DNA of 64,000 bases from HGM04593 sp045657945 (GCA_045657945.1 JAZOUB010000001.1:62001-126000), one strand, 5' to 3'; positions 36,075-44,869 are shown, numbered from the stretch's first letter. Notes: generated from the letters alone by a model not told the origin. Program-made: numbers and translations.

Positions 36075-37421
36075 ATGAAATTTTTGAGAAATTATTTGAA
36101 TAAGATTAAACCAAAGTTCGAGGAGGGTGGCAAGCTTCATGCTTTCCGTTCTTTGTTCGATGGTTTTGAGACATTCCTGTTCGTGCCCAACGACACTTCA
36201 AAGAGTGGCGTGAACATACATGACGCAATCGACAGCAAGCGCATCATGTCGCTCGTTGTAATCGCGCTCATTCCTTCACTTCTCTTGGGTATGTACAACA
36301 TTGGTTTGCAGAACGCAATTGCTGCTGGCACAGCGGCTACAACATGCTGGTTCGACATGTTCCTCTATGGTCTTGTTGTTACTTTGCCAAAGATTGTCGT
36401 AGCCTATGCAGTGGGTCTTGGTATTGAGTTTACCGTTGCCCAGTGGAAGAAGGAGGAGATTCATGAGGGTTTCCTTGTTTCCGGTATCCTCATCCCAATG
36501 ATTGTGCCTGTGGGCTGTCCATTGTGGGTTCTTGCCCTTGCAACAGCCTTTGCAGTAATCTTTGCAAAAGAGGTATTCGGTGGTACTGGTATGAACATCG
36601 TTAATGTGGCACTCATTGCCCGTGCGTTCATCTTCTTCGCCTATCCACAGGTTATCTCAGGTGATGGCGTATGGGTGGCAACAGAGCAGATATGCGGTTT
36701 GGGCGCGGATGTTCCCGTTCTTCCCAATGTTGACGGTTATACTTGTGCAACAGCACTTGGTCAGATAGCAAACAGTAATATTACAGAGTTGCAGGCTTTG
36801 GCAAATGACACCACCTTGACATTTGCAAACGCTTTCGCTGATGGTGCTCCAATCACAGGTGCCCAGTATCTTGTAACAGATACAATACCTGCAGCCATCG
36901 CATCAGAACCTGCAACTGTGGTTACAACTTCTGTAGCATCACAGCTTTCAGTAAGCGACATGCTCTTCGGTTTCATGCCGGGTTCAATAGGTGAGACAAG
37001 CGTCATCGCAATTGCTCTTGGTGCATTGCTGCTCCTTTTCACAGGCGTGGCAAGCTGGAAGACCATGCTCAGTGTTTTTGTCGGTGGTATCGCAATGTCA
37101 CTTTTGTTCCAGCACACAATGCCTGAGAATCCAGTGGCTCAGATTCCATTCTGGCAGCACATTATCCTTGGCGGTTTCTGCTTTGGTGCAGTGTTTATGG
37201 CAACCGACCCAGTTACATCGGCTCGTACCGAGAAGGGTAAGTATATCTACGGCTTCGGTATCGGTGCAATGGCAATACTCATCCGTGTCATGAACCCCGG
37301 TTACCCCGAAGGTATGATGCTCGCGATATTGCTGATGAACGTGGTTGCTCCATTTATCGATTACTGCGTGGTGCAGTCAAATGTGAAGGCCCGTGCTAAA
37401 CGTGTAACCAAAAAGAACTGA
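36075..37421 (+). CDS. nqrB: Na+-translocating NADH:quinone reductase subunit B
   Basis: 448 residues, an integral subunit that carries a covalent FMN and riboflavin. About ten hydrophobic helices. The probable FMN-accepting threonine is T226 in DGYTCATALGQ, where the usual S-G-A-T reads T-C-A-T; this assignment is inferred by family pattern. A polar insert of about 60 residues (about 230-290, rich in Thr, Ala and Asn) lies between that site and the PGSIGETSV loop. Late motifs include FMATDPVTSARTEKGKYIYG. Confidence 0.95.
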   Translation: MKFLRNYLNKIKPKFEEGGKLHAFRSLFDGFETFLFVPNDTSKSGVNIHDAIDSKRIMSLVVIALIPSLLLGMYNIGLQNAIAAGTAATTCWFDMFLYGLVVTLPKIVVAYAVGLGIEFTVAQWKKEEIHEGFLVSGILIPMIVPVGCPLWVLALATAFAVIFAKEVFGGTGMNIVNVALIARAFIFFAYPQVISGDGVWVATEQICGLGADVPVLPNVDGYTCATALGQIANSNITELQALANDTTLTFANAFADGAPITGAQYLVTDTIPAAIASEPATVVTTSVASQLSVSDMLFGFMPGSIGETSVIAIALGALLLLFTGVASWKTMLSVFVGGIAMSLLFQHTMPENPVAQIPFWQHIILGGFCFGAVFMATDPVTSARTEKGKYIYGFGIGAMAILIRVMNPGYPEGMMLAILLMNVVAPFIDYCVVQSNVKARAKRVTKKN

Positions 37422-37427
37422 TAGATT

Positions 37428-38354
37428 ATGGCAGCAAAGAAATATGTATGCAAGGTGTGTGGATACACACACGAAGGCAACGAGGCACCATCAGTGTGTC
37501 CTCTATGTAAAGCCGGTGCTTCGGAGTTCGAGGCTGTGAAGGAGGCAAAGAAGAAAGGTTTCGATACAAACAGTGACCTTTATGCCATCATCTATTCGGC
37601 TGTAGTGGTTGTTATTGTAGCATTCCTTCTGGCCGGTGTCTCTTCGGCATTGAAAGATAAGCAGGATGCCAATGTGAGACTTGATAAGAAGAAGCAGATT
37701 CTTGCATCTTTGAACATCGAAGAGAAAAGTAATGTAGAAAAGGTCTATGAGAATACAATTCTGCATGAATATGTTGTTGATGCAAACGGCGAAATAGTAC
37801 GTGAGAAAGGTGGCTTTGATTTCCCCAATGATTCAATCAAGGACGAGATAGGTCTCTATCCGCTTTATATTGCCGAAGTGAAGGGCGAGACAAAGTATGT
37901 CCTTCCAATGACAGGTAATGGCTTGTGGGGTGGAATTTGGGGCTACATCGCTCTCAATGCCGACTGCAACACAATCTATGGCGTTTACTTCTCGCATGCA
38001 AGTGAGACACCTGGTCTTGGTGCCGAAATTGCAGAAGACAAGTTCCAGAATCGTTTTACAAAGGACAAGGATGGTAATGCTATCGTAAAGAAAGTGTTTG
38101 AGAATGGCAAGGTTGCCCTCACTGTTGAGAAGGCCAAGAAAGCAGCTCCTGAATATCACATCGACGCTGTTTCCGGTGCAACACTCACATGTAATGGTGT
38201 GGATGACATGCTCAAGAGAAAACTTGCACCTTACTACAACTTCTTGAAGCGTGAGCTTGACAAGAATAGTTTGCCGGTGCTTGAAACTTCTGGATCTGAT
38301 GATACCGAAGACGATTCTAAAAAAGATGAAGAAACTAAACAAGGGGAGGAATAA
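37428..38354 (+). CDS. nqrC: NqrC with an N-terminal rubredoxin-like domain
   Basis: 308 residues, longer than the usual 230-260. From about residue 50 it is an ordinary NqrC: membrane anchor (about 52-72), KDKQDANVRLDKKKQILASL, GLWGGIWGYIALN, and the covalent FMN site SGATLT with T252. The first 37 residues are extra: C8, C11, C24 and C27 in CKVCGY...CPLCKAG reproduce the iron-binding knuckles of rubredoxin and of the rubrerythrin tail. Because the NqrC N-terminus faces the cytosol, this domain would sit on the NADH side. The C-terminus has an acidic tail (SDDTEDDSKKDEETKQGEE). The start is 6 bases after nqrB and the frame is continuous, so the fusion does not depend on start choice. Confidence 0.93.
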   Translation: MAAKKYVCKVCGYTHEGNEAPSVCPLCKAGASEFEAVKEAKKKGFDTNSDLYAIIYSAVVVVIVAFLLAGVSSALKDKQDANVRLDKKKQILASLNIEEKSNVEKVYENTILHEYVVDANGEIVREKGGFDFPNDSIKDEIGLYPLYIAEVKGETKYVLPMTGNGLWGGIWGYIALNADCNTIYGVYFSHASETPGLGAEIAEDKFQNRFTKDKDGNAIVKKVFENGKVALTVEKAKKAAPEYHIDAVSGATLTCNGVDDMLKRKLAPYYNFLKRELDKNSLPVLETSGSDDTEDDSKKDEETKQGEE

Positions 38355-38356
38355 TT

Positions 38357-38983
38357 ATGGGACTACTTTCAAAGAAAAATAAAGAGGCACTCAACACTCC
38401 TCTTTTCAAGGAGAACCCAGTAACCGTTCAGGTGCTCGGTATATGTTCAGCATTGGCTGTAACAAGCAAGCTCGAGCCGGCAATCGTAATGGGTCTTTCT
38501 GTGACAATTATTGTGGCAATGGCCAATGTAATTATCTCACTTATCCGCAATACAATCCCAATGCGTATCCGTATCATCGTGCAGCTGGTGGTTGTAGCGG
38601 CGTTGGTGACATTGGTTAGTGAGGTGCTCAAGGCGTTTGCATACGATGTGAGCGTACAGCTCTCGGTTTACATTGGACTTATCATTACCAATTGTATCCT
38701 CATGGGTCGTCTCGAGGCGTTCGCAATGCAGAACAAACCTTGGCCTTCGTTCCTTGACGGTATCGGTAATGGTGTTGGTTATGCGATGATTCTGGTTATC
38801 GTGGCGTTCTTCCGTGAATTCTTCGGTACAGGTGCACTTCTTGGCATCCAGATTATTCCTGAGAGTGCATACGAAGCCGGTTATATGAATAATGGTCTTA
38901 TGCTCATGACCCCTGCAGCGTTCATTCTTATCGCCTGCATCGTGTGGTATCAGAGAGCGAAGGACAAGAACTTGCAAGAATAA
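38357..38983 (+). CDS. nqrD: Na+-translocating NADH:quinone reductase subunit D
   Basis: 208 residues, six membrane helices; with NqrE it forms the intramembrane iron site. LFKENPVTVQVLGICSALAV at the start and ITNCILMGRLEAFAM with the conserved cysteine are family marks. Two bases after nqrC. Confidence 0.96.
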   Translation: MGLLSKKNKEALNTPLFKENPVTVQVLGICSALAVTSKLEPAIVMGLSVTIIVAMANVIISLIRNTIPMRIRIIVQLVVVAALVTLVSEVLKAFAYDVSVQLSVYIGLIITNCILMGRLEAFAMQNKPWPSFLDGIGNGVGYAMILVIVAFFREFFGTGALLGIQIIPESAYEAGYMNNGLMLMTPAAFILIACIVWYQRAKDKNLQE

Positions 38984-39010
38984 TTTAAGATACAGTAAAG
39001 AATAATAATT

Positions 39011-39634
39011 ATGGAACATTTCATTAGTTTGCTTGTCCGTTCGGTTTTCGTGGACAATATGATTTTTGCCTTCTTCCTGGGTATGTGTTCGTTCTTGGCT
39101 GTATCTAAGAGCGTAAAGACAGCCATTGGACTTGGTGTTGCCGTTATATTCGTTCAGGTAGTGACATTGCCTGTCAACTATCTGTTGCAGACAAAGGTTC
39201 TTGCTGCCGACGGTATATTCGGTGTTGACCTCACATTCCTTGCGTTTATCCTATTTATTGCGGTTATCGCGGGTATCGTGCAACTGGTTGAGATGGTTGT
39301 AGAACGTTTTGCTCCTGCTCTCTACAGCCAGTTGGGTATCTTCCTCCCTCTTATTGCCGTTAACTGTGCAATTATGGGTGGCTCGCTCTTTATGCAGCAG
39401 CGTATCGGACTCCCGGCCGACAACTCACAGGCCATCACCTGCTTTGCCGATTCAGTGGCATTTGCAATTGGTTCCGGTTTGGGTTGGATGATTGCAATTG
39501 TCCTTTTTGCGGCTATACGCGAGAAAATGGAGTACTGTAATGTACCAAAGCCTCTTCGTGGTCTTGGCATCGCCTTCATCACTGTAGGTCTCATGGCTAT
39601 GGCATTCATGTGCTTCTCAGGTATTAAAATGTAA
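39011..39634 (+). CDS. nqrE: Na+-translocating NADH:quinone reductase subunit E
   Basis: 207 residues, six membrane helices, paralogous to NqrD. MEHFISLLVRSVFVDNMIFA start, FFLGMCSFLAVSK and LPLIAVNCAIMGGSLFM, each with a cysteine expected to ligate the NqrD/E iron. Confidence 0.96.
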   Translation: MEHFISLLVRSVFVDNMIFAFFLGMCSFLAVSKSVKTAIGLGVAVIFVQVVTLPVNYLLQTKVLAADGIFGVDLTFLAFILFIAVIAGIVQLVEMVVERFAPALYSQLGIFLPLIAVNCAIMGGSLFMQQRIGLPADNSQAITCFADSVAFAIGSGLGWMIAIVLFAAIREKMEYCNVPKPLRGLGIAFITVGLMAMAFMCFSGIKM

Positions 39635-39646
39635 TAAAGTAAGGAT

Positions 39647-40915
39647 ATGAATACACAATTGATAATTTCAAGTATAGCAGTCTTCCTTGTAATCATCCTT
39701 TTGCTGGTGGTTATCCTTCTGGTTGCAAAACGTTTCTTGTTGCCGGGCGGAAATATCAAGGTCAAGATTAACGGTGAGAAAGAGGTTGAGGTTGCTGCCG
39801 GTGGTGCATTGCTCGGTACACTTGCCGAGAATGGTATCTTCCTTCCTTCGGCTTGTGGTGGTAAGGGCTCATGTGGTCAGTGCAAACTTCAGGTAACCGA
39901 GGGCGGTGGTGAGATTCTGCCATCAGAGACCAGTCACTTCACACGCAAGGAACAGCAGGCTCACTGGCGTCTGGGTTGCCAGGTCAAGTGTAAAAACGAT
40001 ATGGAAATTAAGGTGCCCGAGTCTGTCATGGGTGTCAAGGAGTGGGAGTGCGAGGTTATTTCAAACAAGAACGTCGCAACTTTCATCAAGGAGTTTATCG
40101 TTGCATTGCCTCCGGGCGAGCACATGGACTTCGTGCCTGGTTCATACGCGCAGATCAAGATTCCTGCATACGATATGACATACGATAAGGATATTGACAA
40201 GTCGCTCATTGGTGACGAGTATCTTCCAGCATGGGAGAAGTTCGGTTTGCTCGGCCTCAAGTGCAAGAACACAGAGGAGACAATCCGTGCATACTCAATG
40301 GCCAACTATCCTGCTGAGGGTGACCGCATCATGCTTACAGTGCGTATTGCGACACCTCCTTTCAAGGCCGACCGTTCAGGCTTCATGGATGTACCATGCG
40401 GTATTGCATCATCATATATCTTTACATTGAAACCGGGCGACAAGGTTGTCATGAGTGGTCCTTATGGCGACTTCCACCCAATCTTCGATTCAAAGAAGGA
40501 GATGATGTGGGTAGGTGGTGGTGCCGGTATGGCTCCATTGCGTGCGCAGATCATGCACATGACAAAGACCTTGAAGACAACCGACCGTGTGATGACATAC
40601 TTCTACGGTGCGCGTGCTCTCAACGAGGTGTTCTACCTCGAGGACTTCCTGCAGCTTGAGAAGGAGTTCCCCAACTTTACCTTCCACTTGGCTCTCGACC
40701 GTCCCGATCCGGCAGCCGATGCAGCAGGCGTAAAATATACAGCAGGTTTCGTACACCAGGTTATCTATGAGACATACCTCAAGGATCACGAGGCTCCTGA
40801 GGATATCGAGTACTACATGTGTGGTCCTGGCCCAATGTCTAAGGCTGTTGTCAACATGCTTACAGACCTTGGCGTTGAGGAGAAGTCTATCATGTATGAT
40901 AACTTTGGAGGTTAA
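39647..40915 (+). CDS. nqrF: Na+-translocating NADH:quinone reductase subunit F
   Basis: 422 residues; the NADH-oxidising entry subunit. N-terminal membrane anchor (about 5-28), a plant-type [2Fe-2S] domain with C70, C76, C79 and C111 (ACGGKGSCGQC ... LGC), then an FAD domain (RAYSMANYPAEG) and an NADH domain (WVGGGAGMAPLRAQI, YYMCGPGPM) ending in the typical YDNFGG. Last gene of the operon. Confidence 0.97.
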   Translation: MNTQLIISSIAVFLVIILLLVVILLVAKRFLLPGGNIKVKINGEKEVEVAAGGALLGTLAENGIFLPSACGGKGSCGQCKLQVTEGGGEILPSETSHFTRKEQQAHWRLGCQVKCKNDMEIKVPESVMGVKEWECEVISNKNVATFIKEFIVALPPGEHMDFVPGSYAQIKIPAYDMTYDKDIDKSLIGDEYLPAWEKFGLLGLKCKNTEETIRAYSMANYPAEGDRIMLTVRIATPPFKADRSGFMDVPCGIASSYIFTLKPGDKVVMSGPYGDFHPIFDSKKEMMWVGGGAGMAPLRAQIMHMTKTLKTTDRVMTYFYGARALNEVFYLEDFLQLEKEFPNFTFHLALDRPDPAADAAGVKYTAGFVHQVIYETYLKDHEAPEDIEYYMCGPGPMSKAVVNMLTDLGVEEKSIMYDNFGG

Positions 40916-40936
40916 ATCCCCCGATATATCACAGGA

Positions 40937-40970
40937 ACATCCCGAACTGCGCAGTTCGGGATGTTTTTTT
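40937..40970 (+). terminator. Terminator of the nqr operon
   Basis: A 14-bp perfect inverted repeat (40937-40950 with 40951-40964, ACATCCCGAACTGC and its complement) runs straight into a stretch of eight T residues, 21 bases after the nqrF stop. Confidence 0.9.
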
Positions 40971-41007
40971 ATCTCTCAGGTTTTGCCGTATATTCCAAAT
41001 TAATTTC

Positions 41008-41340
41008 TACATTTGCACATATATAACATTAATACCTTTTTAGCCTATGATTTAAAAGCGCACTGTGCGCACATTTTTTAGACATATTTAAAGCGTTTTA
41101 ATTGATTTCGTAACTAAGCAAAGTTTGGCGACATTGTTTTACAGAAACACGAAACGGTTAAAATGCCTGTGCTACGGCGCGGGCTTTTTGTCGTTGTCTG
41201 TTTCTGGGGTATGCCAAACACCTGCTTAGAAGACGATGCAAAAAGTTCCGCGCTTTTTGTGTCTATCCCAAAACAAAACGCCCCCTTCAGTTGTTATAGA
41301 ACCTGTAACCCAATACACAAAACGTAAAACGCAAAACACT
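41008..41340 (+). promoter_or_regulatory. Promoter-like box and long leader before a lipoprotein gene
   Basis: TACATTTG at 41008-41015 fits the -7 consensus; TTTG at 40982-40985 is a possible -33 element at spacing 22. The gene starts 325 bases later. A 54-codon ORF at 41163-41327 (ATG to TAA) lies in this leader and ends 13 bases before the lipoprotein ATG; it has no recognisable similarity and may be spurious. No other gene is seen in the gap. Confidence 0.35.
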
Positions 41341-41790
41341 ATGAAAAGAAGGATTTTATTTACAATTTCAGCCCTTGTGGCTGTTCTGCTCTCCCTGCTC
41401 CCCTCCTGCAACGGTAGTGATTACGAATTTACACCCTACAAGGGATGCCGGTGGCAGGCACCATACGGGGATGATACACTCTGTCTGGAGCTTTTGACAG
41501 CCAGCGATGTACAGCTTACATCAAAGACAAGTGGCAAGGTGCTGGCACGTGGGCTTTACGATACCCATCGTTCCAAGTTCCCCTTTACAGCTTTCCAAAC
41601 CGAAATAAAAGGAGTACAATACCGCTTTGCCTATGCGCTGTTCAATAAAGAACTCGATATGGTGCTTTATGGCGATTCATTGAATCTCCTGTGCGATACA
41701 GTGCCTGTTGCTTGGAACTTGCCGTTTGCCACTTTGTTGAGCGATGAAGAAATAGCAAATATCAACAACAAAAGAACCGGGTTTGAATGA
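41341..41790 (+). CDS. Small putative lipoprotein of unknown function
   Basis: 149 residues from the ATG at 41341, which opens a lipoprotein signal: MKRRILFTISALVAVLLSLL followed by PSC, with the cysteine at about residue 23. The mature domain (YKGCRWQAPYGDDTLCLELL, later YRFAYALFNKELDMVLYGD) has the look of a compact beta-rich Bacteroidales lipoprotein, but I do not recognise the family. It stands alone, facing the pgeF gene. Confidence 0.6.
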   Translation: MKRRILFTISALVAVLLSLLPSCNGSDYEFTPYKGCRWQAPYGDDTLCLELLTASDVQLTSKTSGKVLARGLYDTHRSKFPFTAFQTEIKGVQYRFAYALFNKELDMVLYGDSLNLLCDTVPVAWNLPFATLLSDEEIANINNKRTGFE

Positions 41791-41836
41791 CCTTGTAAAC
41801 GATTTGAAATAGCAGTTGTTAAATGTGAATGTTCTG

Positions 41837-42619
41837 CTAAACAACCATTATACCATTGAATATCCTGCCCGATTTTATTCCAAGCCGGCGTGCCGAGAAG
41901 AACTCCTCGTGATGGGTGAATGTGCATATACCGGCTATGTGGATATTCTCTTTGCTAATGCCACTTTGTTGCAGTATTAAGCTGTTTGCCTCCCATAAGT
42001 CAATATGCCATTTCTCTTCCCCTTCGGCTGCCGGGTATCGCTTTGCAATATCCTTAACAGGAAAACCCGCTGCCTCAAATGTTTTGTACACCTCGTCGCC
42101 AACCTCAAATGCATCTATTGAGATACCCGGTGCAATTACCGCTTTCATGTTCTTTGCATGGCATCCGAAACGTAGTGTCATTGTCTCTATTGTCTTTTGT
42201 GCGATTTTTGCCACCGTACCACGCCAACCGGCATGTATTGCAGCAATGACATTCAGTTCCGTGTCGTGTAGCAGCACTGGGATGCAGTCGGCGGTGGATA
42301 CGCCAATGCAGATGTGGGGCAGTGCGGTGACGACCGCATCTACGCCATTCAGAGCCTCTTCTTCTTTCTCCTTGTCCAATCTCAGGAACTCATCGTCAAT
42401 TATTACAGCCTTGTCTCCGTGTGTCTGGAAAGGCAGTATGAGCTTGTCGTCGGTTACGCCAAGCTGCCTGCAAAGCTCTTCCCGGCAGGCTGCAACATGT
42501 TCCGGGGTGTCACCGCAGTATGGGGTGATGTTGAACCCTCCATAACAACCGACGCCCCCTCCACGGTATGTGGAGAAGGCGGTGGCTGCTGTAATATTGT
42601 ATTCAAGTAGTTTTGCCAT
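41837..42619 (-). CDS. pgeF: Peptidoglycan editing factor PgeF (laccase-domain, YfiH family)
   Basis: 260 residues from the ATG at 42619 (MAKLLEYNITAATAF); that codon overlaps the upstream gene's stop as TAATG, and longer in-frame starts are rejected. The family removes or prevents wrongly incorporated amino acids in muropeptide precursors, and related proteins have been assigned purine-nucleoside activity. Metal-site motifs are visible: LPFQTHGDKAV, GVSTADCIPVLLHD and AIHAGWRGTVAKI supply the His/Cys/His ligands. Confidence 0.92.
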   Translation of the reverse strand: MAKLLEYNITAATAFSTYRGGGVGCYGGFNITPYCGDTPEHVAACREELCRQLGVTDDKLILPFQTHGDKAVIIDDEFLRLDKEKEEEALNGVDAVVTALPHICIGVSTADCIPVLLHDTELNVIAAIHAGWRGTVAKIAQKTIETMTLRFGCHAKNMKAVIAPGISIDAFEVGDEVYKTFEAAGFPVKDIAKRYPAAEGEEKWHIDLWEANSLILQQSGISKENIHIAGICTFTHHEEFFSARRLGIKSGRIFNGIMVV

Positions 42620-43341
42620 TATCTTCCGGGGCGGAAATTTACATAAATAGTATATTGTATGTCCTGTGGGCTTTCGCTTTCGGGGGCAGGGTTCCACCCT
42701 GGCAACATGTCGGCAATTCGCAGGGCTTCGGCATCCATGTATTCATTTCCGCTGCTCTTTGTTACTTTGGGGCTGTGAGGTGTGCCGTCCCAGGAAATGG
42801 TCATGGTGACTTCTACTCTGCCTCTAAGACGCTCGCTCTTGCACTCCTGTGGGTAACGTAGGTGTTTCCTGACAAACTCCCTTATAGCGACATTGCCGCC
42901 TGTGTAGTAGGGATAACTCACAGCTGGCATAACCTCTTTCTTGGCTGGTGTCTTTGCTCTGTTTTCGCTTTTTGCTGTTGCTTTAATCTCATCGATTGAT
43001 GCACTCTTCGCCTTGTTTGTCTCCTTTTTGTCAATTGGCTCAAGTCCTTCCTCTTTAAGAAGCATCTCTCCCTTTGAATCTATAGGTTTTAAACTCTTTT
43101 TGTCGAGTGTCTCAACCTTTGTCGGGTTGGCTACTTTTATCTCCTTTTGGGTTCGGGGAGTTATATCGGCTTTTTTTACATCCATTTGCTTTATCTCCAT
43201 CTTGGCGCGTACCGAATCAGCAACAACGGGGGTCGATTTTTTACCTTGCCCAATATGACAACTGTGCGAACTCCCGGATGCTGTCGCGGCGTGGGTTAAT
43301 GAATGCAAAGTGATGCTTGCAAGTAACAGCAGCTTCTTCAT
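42619..43341 (-). CDS. Periplasmic TonB C-terminal-domain protein
   Basis: 240 residues. The N-terminus (MKKLLLLASITLHSLTHAATA) looks like a cleavable signal peptide rather than a lasting membrane anchor. A Lys/Glu/Thr-rich spacer (about 35-145) follows, then a TonB-type C-terminal domain: VAIREFVRKHLRYPQECK, RGRVEVTMTISWDGTPHSPK and ADMLPGWNPAPE. It may pass energy or bind outer-membrane partners, but without an anchor and without ExbB/D neighbours it may not be a true energy transducer. It lies 12 bases downstream of the metY stop and overlaps pgeF by one base. Confidence 0.78.
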   Translation of the reverse strand: MKKLLLLASITLHSLTHAATASGSSHSCHIGQGKKSTPVVADSVRAKMEIKQMDVKKADITPRTQKEIKVANPTKVETLDKKSLKPIDSKGEMLLKEEGLEPIDKKETNKAKSASIDEIKATAKSENRAKTPAKKEVMPAVSYPYYTGGNVAIREFVRKHLRYPQECKSERLRGRVEVTMTISWDGTPHSPKVTKSSGNEYMDAEALRIADMLPGWNPAPESESPQDIQYTIYVNFRPGR

Positions 43342-43353
43342 GATTGACAGCGT

Positions 43354-44637
43354 TTAGATAGTCTGCAATGCCTGCTCGATGTCGGCAATTATATCCTCGG
43401 CATCCTCGATACCTACTGATAAACGAATCAAATCGGGGTCAATGCCGGCCTCAATGAGCTGCTCGTTACTCAACTGGCGGTGAGTGTGGCTCGCAGGGTT
43501 AAGGACGCATGAACGTGCATCGGCTACATGTGTCACAATCGCGATAAACTTCAGGCTGTCCATAAAGCGTATTGCATCCTCCTTGTCGCCCTCAACGGCA
43601 AACGCCATAACGCCGCAACCTCCGTTTGGCAGGTACTTCTGTGCAAGGGCGTAGTATTTGCTGCTTGGCAGGCCACAGTAGTTCACCCATTTAACTTTAG
43701 GGTGCTTCTCGAGGTACTCGGCAACCTTCTGCGCGTTCTCGCAGTGGCATGGCATACGCAGGTGCAGTGTCTCCAGTCCAAGGTTCAGCAGGAATGCATT
43801 CTCGGGAGCCATCATTGCACCCAGGTCGCGCATCACCTGTGAAACCATCTTTGTTATGTAGGCAGCCTTGCCAAAGTTCTTTGTGTATATGAGGCCGTGG
43901 TAGCTGTCATCGGGTTCGGTGAGGCAGGTGAACTTGTCGTGCTGTGCCTCCCAGTCGAAATTACCGCTGTCGATGACGCAACCGCCAACTGCTACCGCGT
44001 GGCCATCCATGTATTTTGTTGTAGAGTGTGTCACAATGTCTGCGCCCCACTCAATGGGTCGGCAGTTCACCGGTGTGGCAAAGGTGTTGTCAATGATGAG
44101 GGGCACGCCGTTGCGGTGAGCAATGTCGGCGAACTTCTCGATGTCAAGCACATTCACGCTTGGGTTTGAGATTGTCTCACCGAAGAGTGCTTTTGTGTTT
44201 GGCTGGAACGCCTTCTCAATCTCCTCGGCAGGAGCGTCGGCATCCACGAATGTAACCTCAATACCCATTTTCTTCAATGTTACTGCAAACAGGTTGTATG
44301 TGCCACCGTAGATGGTAGTTGCCGATACAAAGTGGTCGCCGGCCTGGCAAATGTTGAGTATCGCGTAGAAGTTCGCAGCCTGGCCCGATGATGTCATCAC
44401 GGCGCCCACGCCGCCTTCGAGTGCGTTGATCTTTGCACCAACCGCGTCAACTGTGGGGTTCTGCAATCGGCTGTAGAAATAACCGCTGTCTTCAAGGTCG
44501 AACAGGCGTGCCATCTGCTCGCTTGTCTCATATTTGAATGTAGTACTCTGGAATATAGGCAACACGCGTGCCTCGCCCTTCTTTGGCTGCCAGCCGCCCT
44601 GCACACAGAGCGTGCCTGTATTAAGTTTCTTTGTCAT
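43354..44637 (-). CDS. metY: O-acetylhomoserine aminocarboxypropyltransferase (sulfhydrylase)
   Basis: 427 residues; PLP enzyme of the Cys/Met family that makes homocysteine (or methionine) from O-acetylhomoserine and sulfide (or methanethiol). Starts TGTLCVQGGWQPKKGEARVL; PLP-phosphate loop SSGQAANFYAILNI; PLP lysine in VTHSTTKYMDGH; C-terminal VGIEDAEDIIADIEQAL. First gene of a three-gene minus-strand group with the TonB-domain gene and pgeF; no SAM riboswitch is recognisable upstream. Confidence 0.93.
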   Translation of the reverse strand: MTKKLNTGTLCVQGGWQPKKGEARVLPIFQSTTFKYETSEQMARLFDLEDSGYFYSRLQNPTVDAVGAKINALEGGVGAVMTSSGQAANFYAILNICQAGDHFVSATTIYGGTYNLFAVTLKKMGIEVTFVDADAPAEEIEKAFQPNTKALFGETISNPSVNVLDIEKFADIAHRNGVPLIIDNTFATPVNCRPIEWGADIVTHSTTKYMDGHAVAVGGCVIDSGNFDWEAQHDKFTCLTEPDDSYHGLIYTKNFGKAAYITKMVSQVMRDLGAMMAPENAFLLNLGLETLHLRMPCHCENAQKVAEYLEKHPKVKWVNYCGLPSSKYYALAQKYLPNGGCGVMAFAVEGDKEDAIRFMDSLKFIAIVTHVADARSCVLNPASHTHRQLSNEQLIEAGIDPDLIRLSVGIEDAEDIIADIEQALQTI

Positions 44638-44667
44638 GGTATTTTATCTGTTAATTTATTCAACTTG

Positions 44668-44685
44668 TGTCGCGAAGATAGTAAT
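44668..44685 (-). promoter_or_regulatory. TATCTTCG promoter-like box, copy B of an exact 18-bp motif
   Basis: Reads ATTACTATCTTCGCGACA on the minus strand, 31 bases before the metY start, identical to 9503-9520. The core TATCTTCG is at 44673-44680; a TTG 17 bases further upstream could serve as -33 element. Confidence 0.45.
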
Positions 44686-44838
44686 AATCTCTGTAAACAA
44701 GTATATGTGATGCCGTTTTTCTTCTCCTCTGCTGTAGGACACCGTGTAACTACGCTATGCAGTCACCGGTGTTCGTTGTACAAAAAACGCCTTTTACATA
44801 CAAAATCCTCGCGCGCGTAAAGAATTTCCGGTTTTTGA

Positions 44839-44869
44839 TTGTAAAAAAGCGTGAAAATTTGTAACTTTG
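44839..44869 (+). promoter_or_regulatory. Promoter of the M60-like protease gene
   Basis: TAACTTTG at 44862-44869 matches TAnnTTTG; a TTG at 44839-44841 lies 20 bases upstream. The gene starts about 155 bases later. The rest of the 386-base metY-protease gap (44638-45023) holds the metY promoter and no gene. Confidence 0.55.

Noticed and set aside
44638..44700. SAM riboswitch before metY
   Set aside because: The leader is too short (about 30-60 bases from the promoter-like box) and shows no matching helices.
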